Source of the DNA: Flavobacterium limi
GTDB taxonomy: Bacteria > Bacteroidota > Bacteroidia > Flavobacteriales > Flavobacteriaceae
DNA length: 64,000 nt
Reading direction: 5' to 3'
Assembly (NCBI RefSeq): GCF_010645075.1
Contig: NZ_JAADZV010000001.1
Span: 930,001-994,000, forward strand
In this document: one piece after another, positions 19,901 through 29,248 of the stretch
Numbering within the stretch: the stretch's first letter is position 1
Layout: each line of letters opens with the position of its first letter
Program-made: the position numbers and the translations under genes
Notes under the pieces: generated by a model
Database searches by the model: none
What the model was told of the DNA's origin: nothing
Seen by the model: only the letters and a program-made list of their open reading frames with translations

Positions 19901-22035
19901 TAAAAATTCAGTCACAGGGAACTCAGAACAATGCGCCTTTACAGGTTGATTTTGTGAATTTCAAAATTGAGACCATTCTGAATATGGTCAAAAAAGACAA
20001 ATTGTTGATGCAGGGATTGATAAACGGTTCGGCAGTGGTAGAAAACGTCATGACTAATCCAACTTTCACATCCGATTTAAAAATTGATGACTTTACTTTT
20101 AAAGGAGATAAAGTGGGAGATCTTGAAGTAAAAGTAGACAACAAAACCAATAATACGCTTGCAGCAAATGTACAATTAACCGATGAAGGGAACGACTTAA
20201 AACTTGATGGAGATTACAAAATAGATACGGGAACTTTTGATTTGAATGTTGATATCAACAAATTAAACATCAAAAGCGTTCAGGGTTTCAGTATGGATAA
20301 TATTTCAGAGGGAAGCGGTTATTTGTCAGGAAATTTTAAAGTTACCGGAACGACTAAAGCACCACAAATTAACGGTGAATTGAATTTTAATGATGCAGCT
20401 TTCAGGGTTACACAGCTTAATTCTTATTTTAAAATTGGAAAAGAAAAAATCACGTTTAATAATGAAACTATTTCGTTTGACAAATTTTCTCTTTTAGACG
20501 AAAACGACAATGAATTGTTTGTAGACGGAACAATCAGATCGGCAGATTTTACCAAATTTGATTTTGATCTTTTAGTTCAGGCAAACGATTTCAGAGCTAT
20601 AAATTCTAAGGCAAAAGACAATGATCTGTTTTATGGTGATTTGTTTCTGGATACCAAATTAAACATTAAGGGAAATCTGGACAGCCCGGTTGTTGACGGC
20701 ACAATCAAAATCAATAAAGAAACAGAATTTTCAGTGGTATTGCCACAATCAGATCCTTCAATTGCAGATAGAGAAGGAATTGTAGAGTTTGTGAACGAAG
20801 ATAATATGTACCTCAAACAAACGATTGATTTACAAAATGAGCTTAATCAGTCGGAGTTGAAAGGGATGAATGTAAACGTTGCTATTACGATTGATAAGGA
20901 AGCTGAACTGAATTTGATTATCGACAAAGGAAATGGTGATTATTTGAAATTAAAGGGAGAAGCCGAACTCGTTGGAGGAATTGATCAGTCCGGAAAAACA
21001 ACCTTAGTTGGAAAATATGAATTCTCAGATGGTGCGTATGAAATGAATTTCAACGGAATAAAAAGAAAATTTAATATTCAGAAAGGAAGTTATATTACCT
21101 GGAACGGCGAGCCGACCATGGCAAATGTTAATATTACAGCGGTATATAAAGTAAACACAGCACCAATTGATTTATTAGGAACTCAGCTTTCAGGCGAAAG
21201 TTCGACTATCAGAAACACTTACAAGCAAAAACTTCCGTTTCAGGCCTTGTTAAAAATGAAAGGCGAATTGATGAAGCCTGAAATTTCTTTTGGAATTGAG
21301 CTTCCTGAAGGAAATTACGATGTTTCTACTGATGTTGTAACGCTTACCCAAACGAAACTGAAACAATTGGAGCAGGATCCGGCCGAACTTAACAAGCAGG
21401 TTTTTGCCCTTATTTTATTAAACCGATTTGTAGGCGAAAATCCGTTTGCGAGCGAAAGCGGTGGGGCCAGTGCAGAATCAATTGCCAGACAAAGTGTTAG
21501 CAAGATTCTTTCGCAACAGTTGAATAATCTGGCGAGCGAATTGGTTACAGGTTTTGAAGTGAATTTTGATTTAGAATCCACAGAAGATTATACTTCCGGA
21601 ACCATGGAAAACAGAACCGATCTGAATGTAGAAGTTTCTAAAAAATTACTCGACGACCGATTGAAAGTAACCGTTGGAAGCAGTTTTGGAGTCGAAGGTC
21701 AGGAACGCGCCAATGAAGAAAGTACTAATATCGCCGGAGATGTCGCCCTGGATTACCAACTTACCAAAGACGGGCGTTATATGGTTCGTGCGTATCGAAA
21801 AAACCAGTATCAGGTTGCTGTAGAAGGTCAGGTTGTAGAAACCGGAGTGGCTTTTATTATTACGATGAGTTATAATAAATTCAGAGAGCTTTTTCATCGT
21901 ACGGAGAAAGAAAAGGAGCTGATAAGAGAAGAAAAACTTCGTAAGGAAAAAGAGAAGCAAAAAAAGAAAGAAAAGAAGGAAAAAGAGGAAATACAACCCG
22001 AAAATCAAATTGAAGGAAATGAGCAAAAAACGTAA
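16933..22035 (+). CDS. tamB: Translocation/assembly module TamB domain protein
   Basis: 1700 residues from the ATG at 16933; an in-frame GTG two codons earlier is possible. One N-terminal membrane anchor (about 14-36, WCVASVITLLLLLTILIQIP) is followed by a very long periplasmic body of repeated beta-strands typical of AsmA/TamB bridge proteins, then the conserved C-terminal TamB (DUF490) domain (about 1300-1640) with GKYEFSDGAYEMNFNGIKRK and VFALILLNRFVGENPF. The tail is almost pure Lys/Glu. TamB links inner and outer membranes and works with a TamA-type barrel in envelope assembly or lipid transport. The partner gene follows with a 17-base overlap, so the two are translationally coupled. Confidence 0.93.
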   Translation: MNKKPKHFLKKTLRILLWCVASVITLLLLLTILIQIPSIQNFAKEKAISYLHKKIKTTVKLDRILIKFPKDVVLEGFYFEDQKKDTLLAGKYLEVDVDLFKLISSELEINSVSLENVKANISRNKDGVFNFDYIIKAFESKEPKVEDPDAKPFKISVVKVNLDKVKFNFKDDYSKNDIRVNLNHFDTKFNRFDLDKMDFDIPNIDLHGLKLVLNQDVVEEIAEVSVKTVDTISKRKDFKLKLDKITLSKIDIMYDNKDSGLDSGIRLGTLNLTVNEIDLNKQLLDFDAFEVKNLKGNLRLGAKDKQIQAPSLDTTAIKQAGWKVKLADVDIQNIDFKFDDMQSKPVQKGIDYSHLDLDKFNLKADKLYYANDTISGNIKALAVTEKSGLNIQSLKTDFFYGPKNASLNNLYLRTPQTLVKDKIKVEYKSIASLKKDLGNLSVDANLNQSKIGFKDILLFVPDLQKQNPFKSNPNAILYLNTRVNGKVKDLNIPKFELSGIGSTKVSLSGKIKGLPDAQKSYYDLDIRNLSSTSKDINSFVPAGTIPKNIQLPSQINLKGKFKGSVQNFKTNLALNSSFGNAKVDGMFDQRVKNRERYDASVNLTEFDLGKLIKNDSIGKISLKAKVKGTGLDPKTANAAIDGLVQKAVFNRYTYRDLALKGNIENGSFAVKSGMKDPNLNFDLTASGDTKDKYPTVKLKLNLDIADLEKLNLHAGPMKLRGNVDADITNSNPDYLNGKVFLSNIQILQKEEPIVLDSIRVLAFADKDSISIKISSQFLKAEVVGKYKLTTLTTAIKKSISKYIDLKNPRVNAESDEQRLAFTLKVDNDPVLFKLIPKLTGLEPLTITGNYNNQTDSLQVKGIIPRIVYADNTISDGKINIEAKENALEYSISVATIESGSLKIPYTSLSGQVENNILTYALEVQDVKEKQQYFIAGEFKAEDSKNIFKIDAETFVLNYEKWNIDPENAVELGDKRLYINKFYLSNAGNELKIQSQGTQNNAPLQVDFVNFKIETILNMVKKDKLLMQGLINGSAVVENVMTNPTFTSDLKIDDFTFKGDKVGDLEVKVDNKTNNTLAANVQLTDEGNDLKLDGDYKIDTGTFDLNVDINKLNIKSVQGFSMDNISEGSGYLSGNFKVTGTTKAPQINGELNFNDAAFRVTQLNSYFKIGKEKITFNNETISFDKFSLLDENDNELFVDGTIRSADFTKFDFDLLVQANDFRAINSKAKDNDLFYGDLFLDTKLNIKGNLDSPVVDGTIKINKETEFSVVLPQSDPSIADREGIVEFVNEDNMYLKQTIDLQNELNQSELKGMNVNVAITIDKEAELNLIIDKGNGDYLKLKGEAELVGGIDQSGKTTLVGKYEFSDGAYEMNFNGIKRKFNIQKGSYITWNGEPTMANVNITAVYKVNTAPIDLLGTQLSGESSTIRNTYKQKLPFQALLKMKGELMKPEISFGIELPEGNYDVSTDVVTLTQTKLKQLEQDPAELNKQVFALILLNRFVGENPFASESGGASAESIARQSVSKILSQQLNNLASELVTGFEVNFDLESTEDYTSGTMENRTDLNVEVSKKLLDDRLKVTVGSSFGVEGQERANEESTNIAGDVALDYQLTKDGRYMVRAYRKNQYQVAVEGQVVETGVAFIITMSYNKFRELFHRTEKEKELIREEKLRKEKEKQKKKEKKEKEEIQPENQIEGNEQKT

Positions 22036-24334
22036 TCATATAGAGAAACAATATGTAAAGTATTTTGTGCTGCTGTCTTTATTTTTTGCTTTGGGATGCA
22101 GCAATACCAAATACTTACCTGAAGGAGAATTATTATACACAGGAGGTTCTGTAACCGTAAAAGATTCTGTAATAAAAAGAAAAGACAGAAAAGCACTGGA
22201 AACAGAAATGAAGGGTTTACTGCGTCCTAAACCCAACAAACAAATTTTAGGATTACGCCCTAAATTATGGATTTATAATATTGCCGGAGAGCCTAAAAAA
22301 GAAAAAGGACTTCGGTACTGGCTTCGAAATAAAGTAGGTGAGCCGCCGGTTCTCTTCAGTCAGGTTGATTTAGATTATAACAGTTCAATACTGCGAAATT
22401 TCTCTGAAAACAGAGGATATTTTAAAACACGTGTAAGTGCAGATTCTACCGTTTCCAACAAAAGAGTTACTGCAGAATATACCGTTTTACCTAAAAAACA
22501 ATACATCATCAAAAGTGTCACGTTTCCGGATGATTCTTTAAAGATGTCAAAAATAATTGCAAGATCAAGCCGAAGAAGCCTTTTAAAAGTCGGAAAACCG
22601 TATGATTTAGATATTATCAAAGCCGAAAGAGAGCGAATCGATGCAAGACTAAAAGAAAGAGGATATTACTATTTTAATCCGGATTATATTCTCGCCAAAG
22701 TGGACAGTAGTAAAGGCGATCATGAAGTAAACATTAGGTTAGTAATAAAAGACGATGCTCCGGTAAAAGCGTTAACAGCTTATAAAATTGACAAAATTTT
22801 TGTTTATCCAAATTATTCATTAACAAATGATAGTGTGGTTTACAGAAAAAAAGACATTAAGCAATACAAAGATTTTACCATAATAGATACGGCAGATACT
22901 TTTGAACCCCGAATTTTTGACAGGACGATTTATTTTAAAAAAGGAGATTTATACAACAGAAAAGATCATAACCTGACTTTAAACCGATTTGTTAATCTGG
23001 GGACTTTCAGCTTTGTAAAAAATGAATTTAAAGTTTCGGACAGTATCCCAAAAACATTGGATTCCTATTATTATCTGACCTTGTTGCCTAAAAAGTTTAT
23101 TCGTGTTGAGATTTTGGGGAAAACCAATTCGGCAAGTTACACTGGTTCAGAAATCAATGTGAACTGGAATAACAGGAATTTTTTCCGTGGGGCAGAATTA
23201 TTTACTTTTTCAATATTTGGAGGAGCCGATTTTCAGCTTGGCGGACCGAATAAAGGAAGGAATATTTATAAACTCGGAGCCGAGACCAGTTTGACATGGC
23301 CAAGATTTATATCGCCTTTTAGTATTCAGGGCAACAGTGAATTTGTTCCGAGAACCAAAGCAACTTTACGTTATGAATATCAAAAACGAACCCAGTTATA
23401 TGCCTTAAACTCGTTTAATGGTTCATTTGGTTATCTGTGGAAGGAAAACATTCGCAAAGAACATCAGTTAAATGTGATAGATATTACCTACGTAAGTCCT
23501 AACCATGTTACAGCTGAATATTTGGAAGATATTAAGAAAGATGAAGCGTTAGGAAGGGTAATTGAAAAGCAGTTGATTTTTGGCCCAACCTACAATTACA
23601 CATACACGAACACTATGCAGAAGCGTAGAAAAAATACAATTTATTTTAATGGAGAACTGGATTTGGCCGGAAATATAACAGAGTTAGTTACCGGTGCAAA
23701 TGTTAAGGAAGATAATCAAAAAACAATATTTGATGTTCCTTTTAGTCAATACGTAAAGGTAAAAACAGATTTTAGACATTATCTAAAACTCGGAAAAGAT
23801 AGTGAACTTGCCAGCAGAGTGATTTTGGGTGCCGGGTTTGCATACGGAAACTCTACTATAATGCCAACATCAAAACAATTCGTAATAGGCGGGACTAATA
23901 GTATCAGGGCATTCAGAGCAAGGACTTTAGGGCCGGGAAGTTATGTAGTTCCTGAAACCACAGCCAATTATGTTCCGGATCAGACAGCCGATTTGAAATT
24001 GGAATTCAACACAGAATACAGGGCAAAGCTTTTTAGTATAGTAAAAGGAGCAGTCTTTTTCGATGCAGGAAATATTTGGCTTTTAAATGCAGATCCTAAT
24101 AAACCCGGAGCCGAAATTTCAAAAGATTTCATGAAACAAATTGCTGTTGGAGCAGGAGTAGGGTTACGTTTTGATGTGTCTTTTTTTGTTTTAAGAACCG
24201 ATCTGGCAATTCCGCTTAGAAACCCTTCATTACCGGACGGACAAAGATGGGTAATTGACGATATCAATTTTGGAAGCGGTTCATGGAGAAAAGATAATTT
24301 AATTTTGAATATAGCAATCGGATATCCATTCTAA
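22019..24334 (+). CDS. tamL: TamL-type outer-membrane assembly lipoprotein (BamA/TamA family)
   Basis: 771 residues from the ATG at 22019, preceded by GAAGGA; an in-frame ATG three codons earlier (22010) is the alternative. A lipoprotein signal is visible (LLSLFFALGC, lipidated C27), the mark of the Bacteroidota TamL variant. POTRA-like segments follow (about 120-330, e.g. RIDARLKERGYYYFNPDYI), then a 16-strand Omp85 barrel containing FVIGGTNSIRAFRARTLGPG (the VRGF/Y-like loop 6 motif appears as IRAF) and ending WRKDNLILNIAIGYPF. Expected in the outer membrane as partner of the TamB protein encoded just upstream. No terminator is obvious downstream. Confidence 0.92.
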   Translation: MSKKRNHIEKQYVKYFVLLSLFFALGCSNTKYLPEGELLYTGGSVTVKDSVIKRKDRKALETEMKGLLRPKPNKQILGLRPKLWIYNIAGEPKKEKGLRYWLRNKVGEPPVLFSQVDLDYNSSILRNFSENRGYFKTRVSADSTVSNKRVTAEYTVLPKKQYIIKSVTFPDDSLKMSKIIARSSRRSLLKVGKPYDLDIIKAERERIDARLKERGYYYFNPDYILAKVDSSKGDHEVNIRLVIKDDAPVKALTAYKIDKIFVYPNYSLTNDSVVYRKKDIKQYKDFTIIDTADTFEPRIFDRTIYFKKGDLYNRKDHNLTLNRFVNLGTFSFVKNEFKVSDSIPKTLDSYYYLTLLPKKFIRVEILGKTNSASYTGSEINVNWNNRNFFRGAELFTFSIFGGADFQLGGPNKGRNIYKLGAETSLTWPRFISPFSIQGNSEFVPRTKATLRYEYQKRTQLYALNSFNGSFGYLWKENIRKEHQLNVIDITYVSPNHVTAEYLEDIKKDEALGRVIEKQLIFGPTYNYTYTNTMQKRRKNTIYFNGELDLAGNITELVTGANVKEDNQKTIFDVPFSQYVKVKTDFRHYLKLGKDSELASRVILGAGFAYGNSTIMPTSKQFVIGGTNSIRAFRARTLGPGSYVVPETTANYVPDQTADLKLEFNTEYRAKLFSIVKGAVFFDAGNIWLLNADPNKPGAEISKDFMKQIAVGAGVGLRFDVSFFVLRTDLAIPLRNPSLPDGQRWVIDDINFGSGSWRKDNLILNIAIGYPF

Positions 24335-24447
24335 GTTATTTCTCTAATAAACTTTTGTTCTATTTTAATTTACTAAAGTTTTAAATTTGTACAATTCAAA
24401 AATTGCTTTAATAACTTAGCAATTTCAAATTTTAAAATTTTATCAAA

Positions 24448-24930
24448 TTGACTTTTACTGCTATAGATTTTGAAACTGCGACAGCTTACCACCCATGTTC
24501 TGTTGGAATTGTTACCGTAGAAAACGGGATTATTACAGACGAGTTTGTTACTTTAATCAAACCTCCCAATAATGAATACAATCCATTTACCATTCAGGTT
24601 CACGGAATTTATCCTCGTGATACTATAAATGCAAAATCTTTTTTACAGATATACCCTGAAATCGAGAAACGTTTGAAAAATAGGGTAGTTGTAGCTCATA
24701 ACGAAAGTTTTGATCGAAATGTTTTAATCAAATCAATGGCCTTACATGGATTGCATTACGAAGATTTGAATATTGCAAGCCGTTGGGAATGTACAGTGAA
24801 AATCTATAAAGCAAAAGGATTAAAACCAACTAGACTTAGCGATTGCTGTCGTGAAATGAAAATTCAGCTGAATCATCATGAGGCATTATCTGATGCAAGG
24901 GCATGTGCAAAATTATATTTAATGAAATAA
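24448..24930 (+). CDS. 3'-5' exonuclease, DEDDh family (TTG start)
   Basis: 160 residues. Exonuclease motifs are complete: motif I AIDFETA (D7, E9), motif II HNESFDRNVL and motif III HEALSDA (H and D). The fold is the epsilon/RNase T-like domain seen in small stand-alone exonucleases. The only plausible start is TTG at 24448: an in-frame TAA lies at 24433-24435 and no ATG precedes motif I. Family members normally begin just before this motif, which supports the TTG. It removes nucleotides from DNA or RNA 3' ends; the exact substrate is unknown. Confidence 0.9.
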   Translation: MTFTAIDFETATAYHPCSVGIVTVENGIITDEFVTLIKPPNNEYNPFTIQVHGIYPRDTINAKSFLQIYPEIEKRLKNRVVVAHNESFDRNVLIKSMALHGLHYEDLNIASRWECTVKIYKAKGLKPTRLSDCCREMKIQLNHHEALSDARACAKLYLMK

Positions 24931-25015
24931 TTTCATTTAATGAGCCTTGAAATTGTAATATTAATACTATTTTTCGTATTTTAGAGTATTATAAAACAAT
25001 ATTAAAGTTTAAAAA

Positions 25016-26287
25016 ATGAAAGAAGATTTTCTTCATTATCTCTGGAGGTTTAAAAAATTTGATACCCTGAATTTAAAAACAGTAAACGAGGAAGAAGTTA
25101 CAATTATCAATACAGGAAATTATTTAGAACTTGCAGGACCAGATTTTTTTAATGCACAAATTAAAATAGGAGATCAAAAATGGGCTGGAAATGTTGAAAT
25201 ACATTTAAAAGCTTCTGACTGGTATTTGCATCTTCATGAAAAAGACACAGCTTATGAAAATGTGATATTACATGTTGTATGGGAATATGATGCTGATATT
25301 TACAGAAGAAATAATGCTGAAATTCCCGTATTGGTTTTAAAGGATTATGTATCTCCTGAAACCATTTTAAATTACAACACACTAAAATCACCAAAGTCAT
25401 GGATTTATTGTGAGAAACAAATTGCCAATATTCCGGGATTTGTATTTAAAAATTGGCAGGAACGCTTATTTTTTGAACGTTTAGAAAGAAAATCGCAAGC
25501 TATTTATGATCTGCTTAAGGAAACCAATCAGGATTGGGAAGCGGTTTTATTTTGCTTATTGTCTAAGAATTTTGGCTTGAATACAAATGGGAATGCATTT
25601 CTGCAATTAGCTAAAGCAATTCCGTTTTCCATTATTCGTAAAGAAAGTTTTGAGCTGGAAAATCTTGAAGCTTTATTTTTTGGAACTACTGGTTTATTAG
25701 ATGGGGATAAGGAAGATGTTTATTTTAAGGATTTAAAATTTAGATATTTCTATCTTTTGCATAAATACCAAATAGAAAAAGTATATATAGAGCCAGTTCA
25801 GTTTTTTAAACACAGACCGGATAATTTCCCTACAATTCGTCTTTCGCAGTTAGCCGCTTTATATCATAAGCATCAAAACCTGTTCTCTAAAATAATTGAC
25901 TTGAAATCCATTAATGGTATTTATAAAGTATTTGATGTTTCAACAGGTTTGTATTGGAAAAATCATTATCAATTTGATAAAGAGAGCCCAAAGAAAACTA
26001 AATCATTATCTAATTCATTTATAGATTTATTGGTCATAAATACGATTGTTCCCTTGCAGTTTGCCTATGCTAAAATGGTAAATGAATCAATTGCAGAGGA
26101 TTTAATTTCTATTTTAGATGGTATATCTCCGGAGAAGAATTCTATTATTGAAAAATTTAATTCATTTGGGATCTCTTCTCAAAATGCGTTTGAAACACAA
26201 TCTTTATTACAGCTTAAAAGTCAATATTGCGATAGTAACGGTTGTATGAAATGTGCTGTTGGTATGGAGTTGTTAAAAAGCAATTAG
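25016..26287 (+). CDS. DUF2851 family protein
   Basis: 423 residues, no signal peptide. It begins MKEDFLHYLWRFKKFDT and has the family block AGPDFFNAQIKIGDQKWAGN followed by VEIHLKASDWYLHLHEKD, plus HRPDNFPTIRLSQLAALYHK and a C-terminal Cys cluster (CDSNGCMKCAVG) that could bind metal. The family is restricted mainly to Bacteroidota and has no known function; some descriptions place it near nuclease-like folds, which I cannot verify. It is followed by a small PspC gene 60 bases downstream. Confidence 0.88.
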   Translation: MKEDFLHYLWRFKKFDTLNLKTVNEEEVTIINTGNYLELAGPDFFNAQIKIGDQKWAGNVEIHLKASDWYLHLHEKDTAYENVILHVVWEYDADIYRRNNAEIPVLVLKDYVSPETILNYNTLKSPKSWIYCEKQIANIPGFVFKNWQERLFFERLERKSQAIYDLLKETNQDWEAVLFCLLSKNFGLNTNGNAFLQLAKAIPFSIIRKESFELENLEALFFGTTGLLDGDKEDVYFKDLKFRYFYLLHKYQIEKVYIEPVQFFKHRPDNFPTIRLSQLAALYHKHQNLFSKIIDLKSINGIYKVFDVSTGLYWKNHYQFDKESPKKTKSLSNSFIDLLVINTIVPLQFAYAKMVNESIAEDLISILDGISPEKNSIIEKFNSFGISSQNAFETQSLLQLKSQYCDSNGCMKCAVGMELLKSN

Positions 26288-26347
26288 CTAAAAAAATAGG
26301 TCAATTGAAAATTTTGTATTTTTGCGCTAAACTTATAACTTCAAAAC

Positions 26348-26575
26348 ATGTCGCTGATTTTAAAACTGAAATTCTTTTTCGAAAAATACGGTTTCCATGT
26401 ATCTTCCAGATTAGCTGATAAACTCGGAATGCGTGTTACTAATGTCCGGCTGTTTTTTATTTATATTTCGTTTGTTACGGCAGGATTATGGTTTGGAGTA
26501 TATCTTACTTTAGCTTTCTGGATTAAACTAAAAGATTTAATTAGGGCTAAAAGAACTTCTGTTTTTGATTTGTAA
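26348..26575 (+). CDS. PspC domain protein, small
   Basis: 75 residues. The PspC pattern is visible: a cytoplasmic SRLADKLGMRVTNVRLFFIY segment leading into one or two membrane helices (ISFVTAGLWFGVYLTLAFWI). It lacks the effector regions of longer PspC proteins. PspC proteins are phage-shock envelope-stress components in Proteobacteria; in Flavobacteria small single genes beside DUF2851 have no established role. A TATTTTTG box at 26317-26324 may be its -7 promoter element. A bidirectional terminator follows. Confidence 0.82.
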   Translation: MSLILKLKFFFEKYGFHVSSRLADKLGMRVTNVRLFFIYISFVTAGLWFGVYLTLAFWIKLKDLIRAKRTSVFDL

Positions 26576-26590
26576 AATTATCTCAGGTAT

Positions 26591-26632
26591 AAAAAAAGGA
26601 TTATAAAATTAACTTTATAATCCTTTTTTTAT
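26591..26632. terminator. Bidirectional intrinsic terminator
   Basis: AAAAAAAGGATTATAAA (26591-26607) pairs perfectly with TTTATAATCCTTTTTTT (26614-26630). It can end both the PspC gene (plus) and the amino-acid permease (minus). Confidence 0.88.
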
Positions 26633-26649
26633 TTTCTATAACTGAATCC

Positions 26650-28098
26650 TTATCCAGGATTGTTCAATTTACTGTTTTTCTTGCCATATACAAAGTAGAT
26701 AAGGACTCCTAATGCCATCCAGATTACAAGTCTCGCCCAGCTTTCGTTTGGTAAAGAATACATTAAAGCAAAACAGATAATAATACCCGCGATAGGCACA
26801 AATGGAACCCATGGAGTTCTGAATGCTCTTGGTGCTTCCGGCATTTTCTTACGCATAACCATAACGCCTATACAAACCAATACGAATGCTAATAAAGTTC
26901 CGATACTTACCATATGCCCTAAATCACTAACAGGAACAAGTCCGGCAAATAAACTAACAAATATTAAAAAGAAAAGATTTGTTTTCCATGGAGTACGAAA
27001 TTTTGCATGGATTTCGCTAAAGAAAGGAGGTAGTAAACCATCTTTGCTCATAGTGTAAAACACACGGCTTTGGCCCATTAACATCACTAACATTACTGAA
27101 GTGTAACCTGCTAAAATAGCTACAATTAGACCAGTTTGTAAAAAGTCATATCCTGTTACAGCAAAAGCAGTTGCAGCAGGTTTTGCATCTCCAGCAAATT
27201 TATAGTAAGGTACAAGTCCAGTCATAACATGAGAGAACAATACATATAATAAGGTACATATTATCAAAGAACCTAAAATACCAACAGGCATTCCCTTTTG
27301 GGGATCTTTAGCTTCTTGTGCTGCAGTCGAAACTGCATCAAAGCCAATAAAAGCAAAAAAGACAGTGCCTGCACCTGCTGCAATTCCTGACCATCCAAAT
27401 TTTCCGAATACGCCAGTGTTTTCTGGAATGTATGGAGTGTAATTAGTTGTATCAATAAATTTCCATCCTAAAACTATAAAAATGATAACTACTGCAACTT
27501 TTACAACAACAAGAATATTGTTTATTGTAGCAGATTCTTTAGTTCCTTTAATCAACAATAAAGAAAGTAACGAAACAATAAAAATTGCCGGTAAATTAAC
27601 AATACCGCCTTCTATTACTGTGCCATTACTCAAAGTTAATTTTTCCCAGGGAGAACAAATTAAATCAGGAGGAAGATGAATGTTAAATTTGGCCAATAGT
27701 TCAAGAAGATATCGTGACCAGCTTACACCTACAGTTGCTGCTCCCAGAGCATATTCTAAAACTAAATCCCAACCGATTATCCAGGCCATAAATTCTCCCA
27801 TCGTTGCGTAAGAATAAGTATAGGCACTACCTGCAACCGGAATCATCGAAGCAAATTCTGCATAACATAAGCCAGCAAATGCACATCCTATAGCAGCTAA
27901 AACGAATGATAATGTTACCGCTGGTCCTGCATGATCTGCAGCTGCAATTCCTGTTAGGGAAAATAGCCCTGCTCCAATAATTGCTCCAACTCCAAGTGCA
28001 ACAAGCGAACGTGAAGATAAGGTTCTTTTTAATCCTTTTTCAGATTCGGATGCTTCACCAAGCAATACCGAAAGAGGTTTAGTTTTCCAAATTGACAT
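26650..28098 (-). CDS. APC superfamily amino-acid permease (CAT-like)
   Basis: 482 residues with about 12 hydrophobic helices. The consensus start of APC transporters is present (LVALGVGAIIGAGLFSLTGI), with AGPAVTLSFVLAAIGCAFAG, the YAEFASMIPVAGSAYTYSY block in helix 3 and FFAFIGFDAVSTAAQEAKDP in helix 6. The overall pattern fits cationic/neutral amino-acid transporters such as YfnA-like proteins. Substrate specificity is not readable. The gene is monocistronic, convergent with the PspC gene and divergent from the helix-hairpin-helix gene at 28349 across 250 bases of AT-rich DNA. Confidence 0.92.
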   Translation of the reverse strand: MSIWKTKPLSVLLGEASESEKGLKRTLSSRSLVALGVGAIIGAGLFSLTGIAAADHAGPAVTLSFVLAAIGCAFAGLCYAEFASMIPVAGSAYTYSYATMGEFMAWIIGWDLVLEYALGAATVGVSWSRYLLELLAKFNIHLPPDLICSPWEKLTLSNGTVIEGGIVNLPAIFIVSLLSLLLIKGTKESATINNILVVVKVAVVIIFIVLGWKFIDTTNYTPYIPENTGVFGKFGWSGIAAGAGTVFFAFIGFDAVSTAAQEAKDPQKGMPVGILGSLIICTLLYVLFSHVMTGLVPYYKFAGDAKPAATAFAVTGYDFLQTGLIVAILAGYTSVMLVMLMGQSRVFYTMSKDGLLPPFFSEIHAKFRTPWKTNLFFLIFVSLFAGLVPVSDLGHMVSIGTLLAFVLVCIGVMVMRKKMPEAPRAFRTPWVPFVPIAGIIICFALMYSLPNESWARLVIWMALGVLIYFVYGKKNSKLNNPG

Positions 28099-28348
28099 AT
28101 TATAAATATTGGTTTATTGTTATTAAGCTTCAAATGTATTGTTTTTTATAAAAAATAAAAACAATTATAAACTTTTAAGTTATAAAATATATAATTTTTG
28201 TTTAGAAATGATTAAAAAAGTTTTATTTAATCTTAATTGCTTTACGTTGTTAACAAATTTATTTTTTGATGTTTATTTATTTTTAAAATAAAAAATAATG
28301 GTAATTTTCTTATAAATTTACAAAATATATTTACTATTAAACTAAAAA

Positions 28349-29236
28349 ATGAATTTTAAAGATATTGCACAGCATTTAAGATACACAAGCAAGCAGCGTA
28401 AAGGGATTTTTTTTCTTTTAATTTTGATTATTGCTTTGCAGTTGTTTTATTTTTTCTCTGATTTCAGTCAGCCAGAAATGATAAATGGTGAAGAACAGGA
28501 TTGGCTGGCTTTACAATCTGAAGTTGATTCTTTAAAAGCACTCAACCAGGGTTATGAACGTAAAATTTATCCTTTCAATCCCAATTTTATTTCAGATTAT
28601 AAAGGATATAAGCTGGGAATGTCAATGGAAGAAATTGACAGGCTTCTTGCTTTTAGAAAAGAAAATAAATATGTTGGTTCTGCTGCAGAATTTCAGAAAG
28701 TCACCAAAATTTCGGATTCTTTATTAGATGCTATTTCGCCTTATTTTAAATTTCCTGCGTGGGTTCAGAATAAAAAAAACTTCAAAAATTATAGTAAAGA
28801 ATATACATTACAATCATTTTCTAAAAAAGAAAAAATAGTTGTTTCAGATATCAATCAGGCAAGTAAGGAAGATTTGATGAAAGTTAAAGGGGTTGGAGAA
28901 GCATTATCAGTGCGGATTTTAAGCCAAAAGGAAAGTTTAGAGGCTTTTGTTTCAATGGAACAAATAAATGATGTCTGGGGATTATCTACGGAAGTTATAG
29001 TTGAATTGAAAAAACATTTTAAGGTTTCGTCTTTCCCAAAAATTAAAAAAATCCCCGTAAACGATGCCTCTTTAAAAGAATTAGCTCAGTTTCCGTATTT
29101 TAGATATGCATTGGCAAAACAAATTGTAACCTATAGAAGTATGAACGGCAATATTAAAAATATTGACGATTTATCAAATATTAAAGGTTTTCCTGTTGAA
29201 AAAGCAAATATAATTGGCTTATATTTGGAGTTCTAA
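28349..29236 (+). CDS. Helix-hairpin-helix protein (ComEA-like), membrane-anchored
   Basis: 295 residues. An N-terminal membrane helix (about 19-38, IFFLLILIIALQLFYFF) precedes two or three helix-hairpin-helix DNA-binding units: FISDYKGYKLGMSMEEIDRL, then SDINQASKEDLMKVKGVGEA and NIKNIDDLSNIKGFPVEKAN near the end. The arrangement resembles ComEA, which binds incoming DNA at the periplasmic face. A role in DNA uptake is possible but no other com genes are nearby. The acyl-CoA dehydrogenase gene starts 12 bases after its stop. Confidence 0.87.
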   Translation: MNFKDIAQHLRYTSKQRKGIFFLLILIIALQLFYFFSDFSQPEMINGEEQDWLALQSEVDSLKALNQGYERKIYPFNPNFISDYKGYKLGMSMEEIDRLLAFRKENKYVGSAAEFQKVTKISDSLLDAISPYFKFPAWVQNKKNFKNYSKEYTLQSFSKKEKIVVSDINQASKEDLMKVKGVGEALSVRILSQKESLEAFVSMEQINDVWGLSTEVIVELKKHFKVSSFPKIKKIPVNDASLKELAQFPYFRYALAKQIVTYRSMNGNIKNIDDLSNIKGFPVEKANIIGLYLEF

Positions 29237-29248
29237 AAACAGATTATA

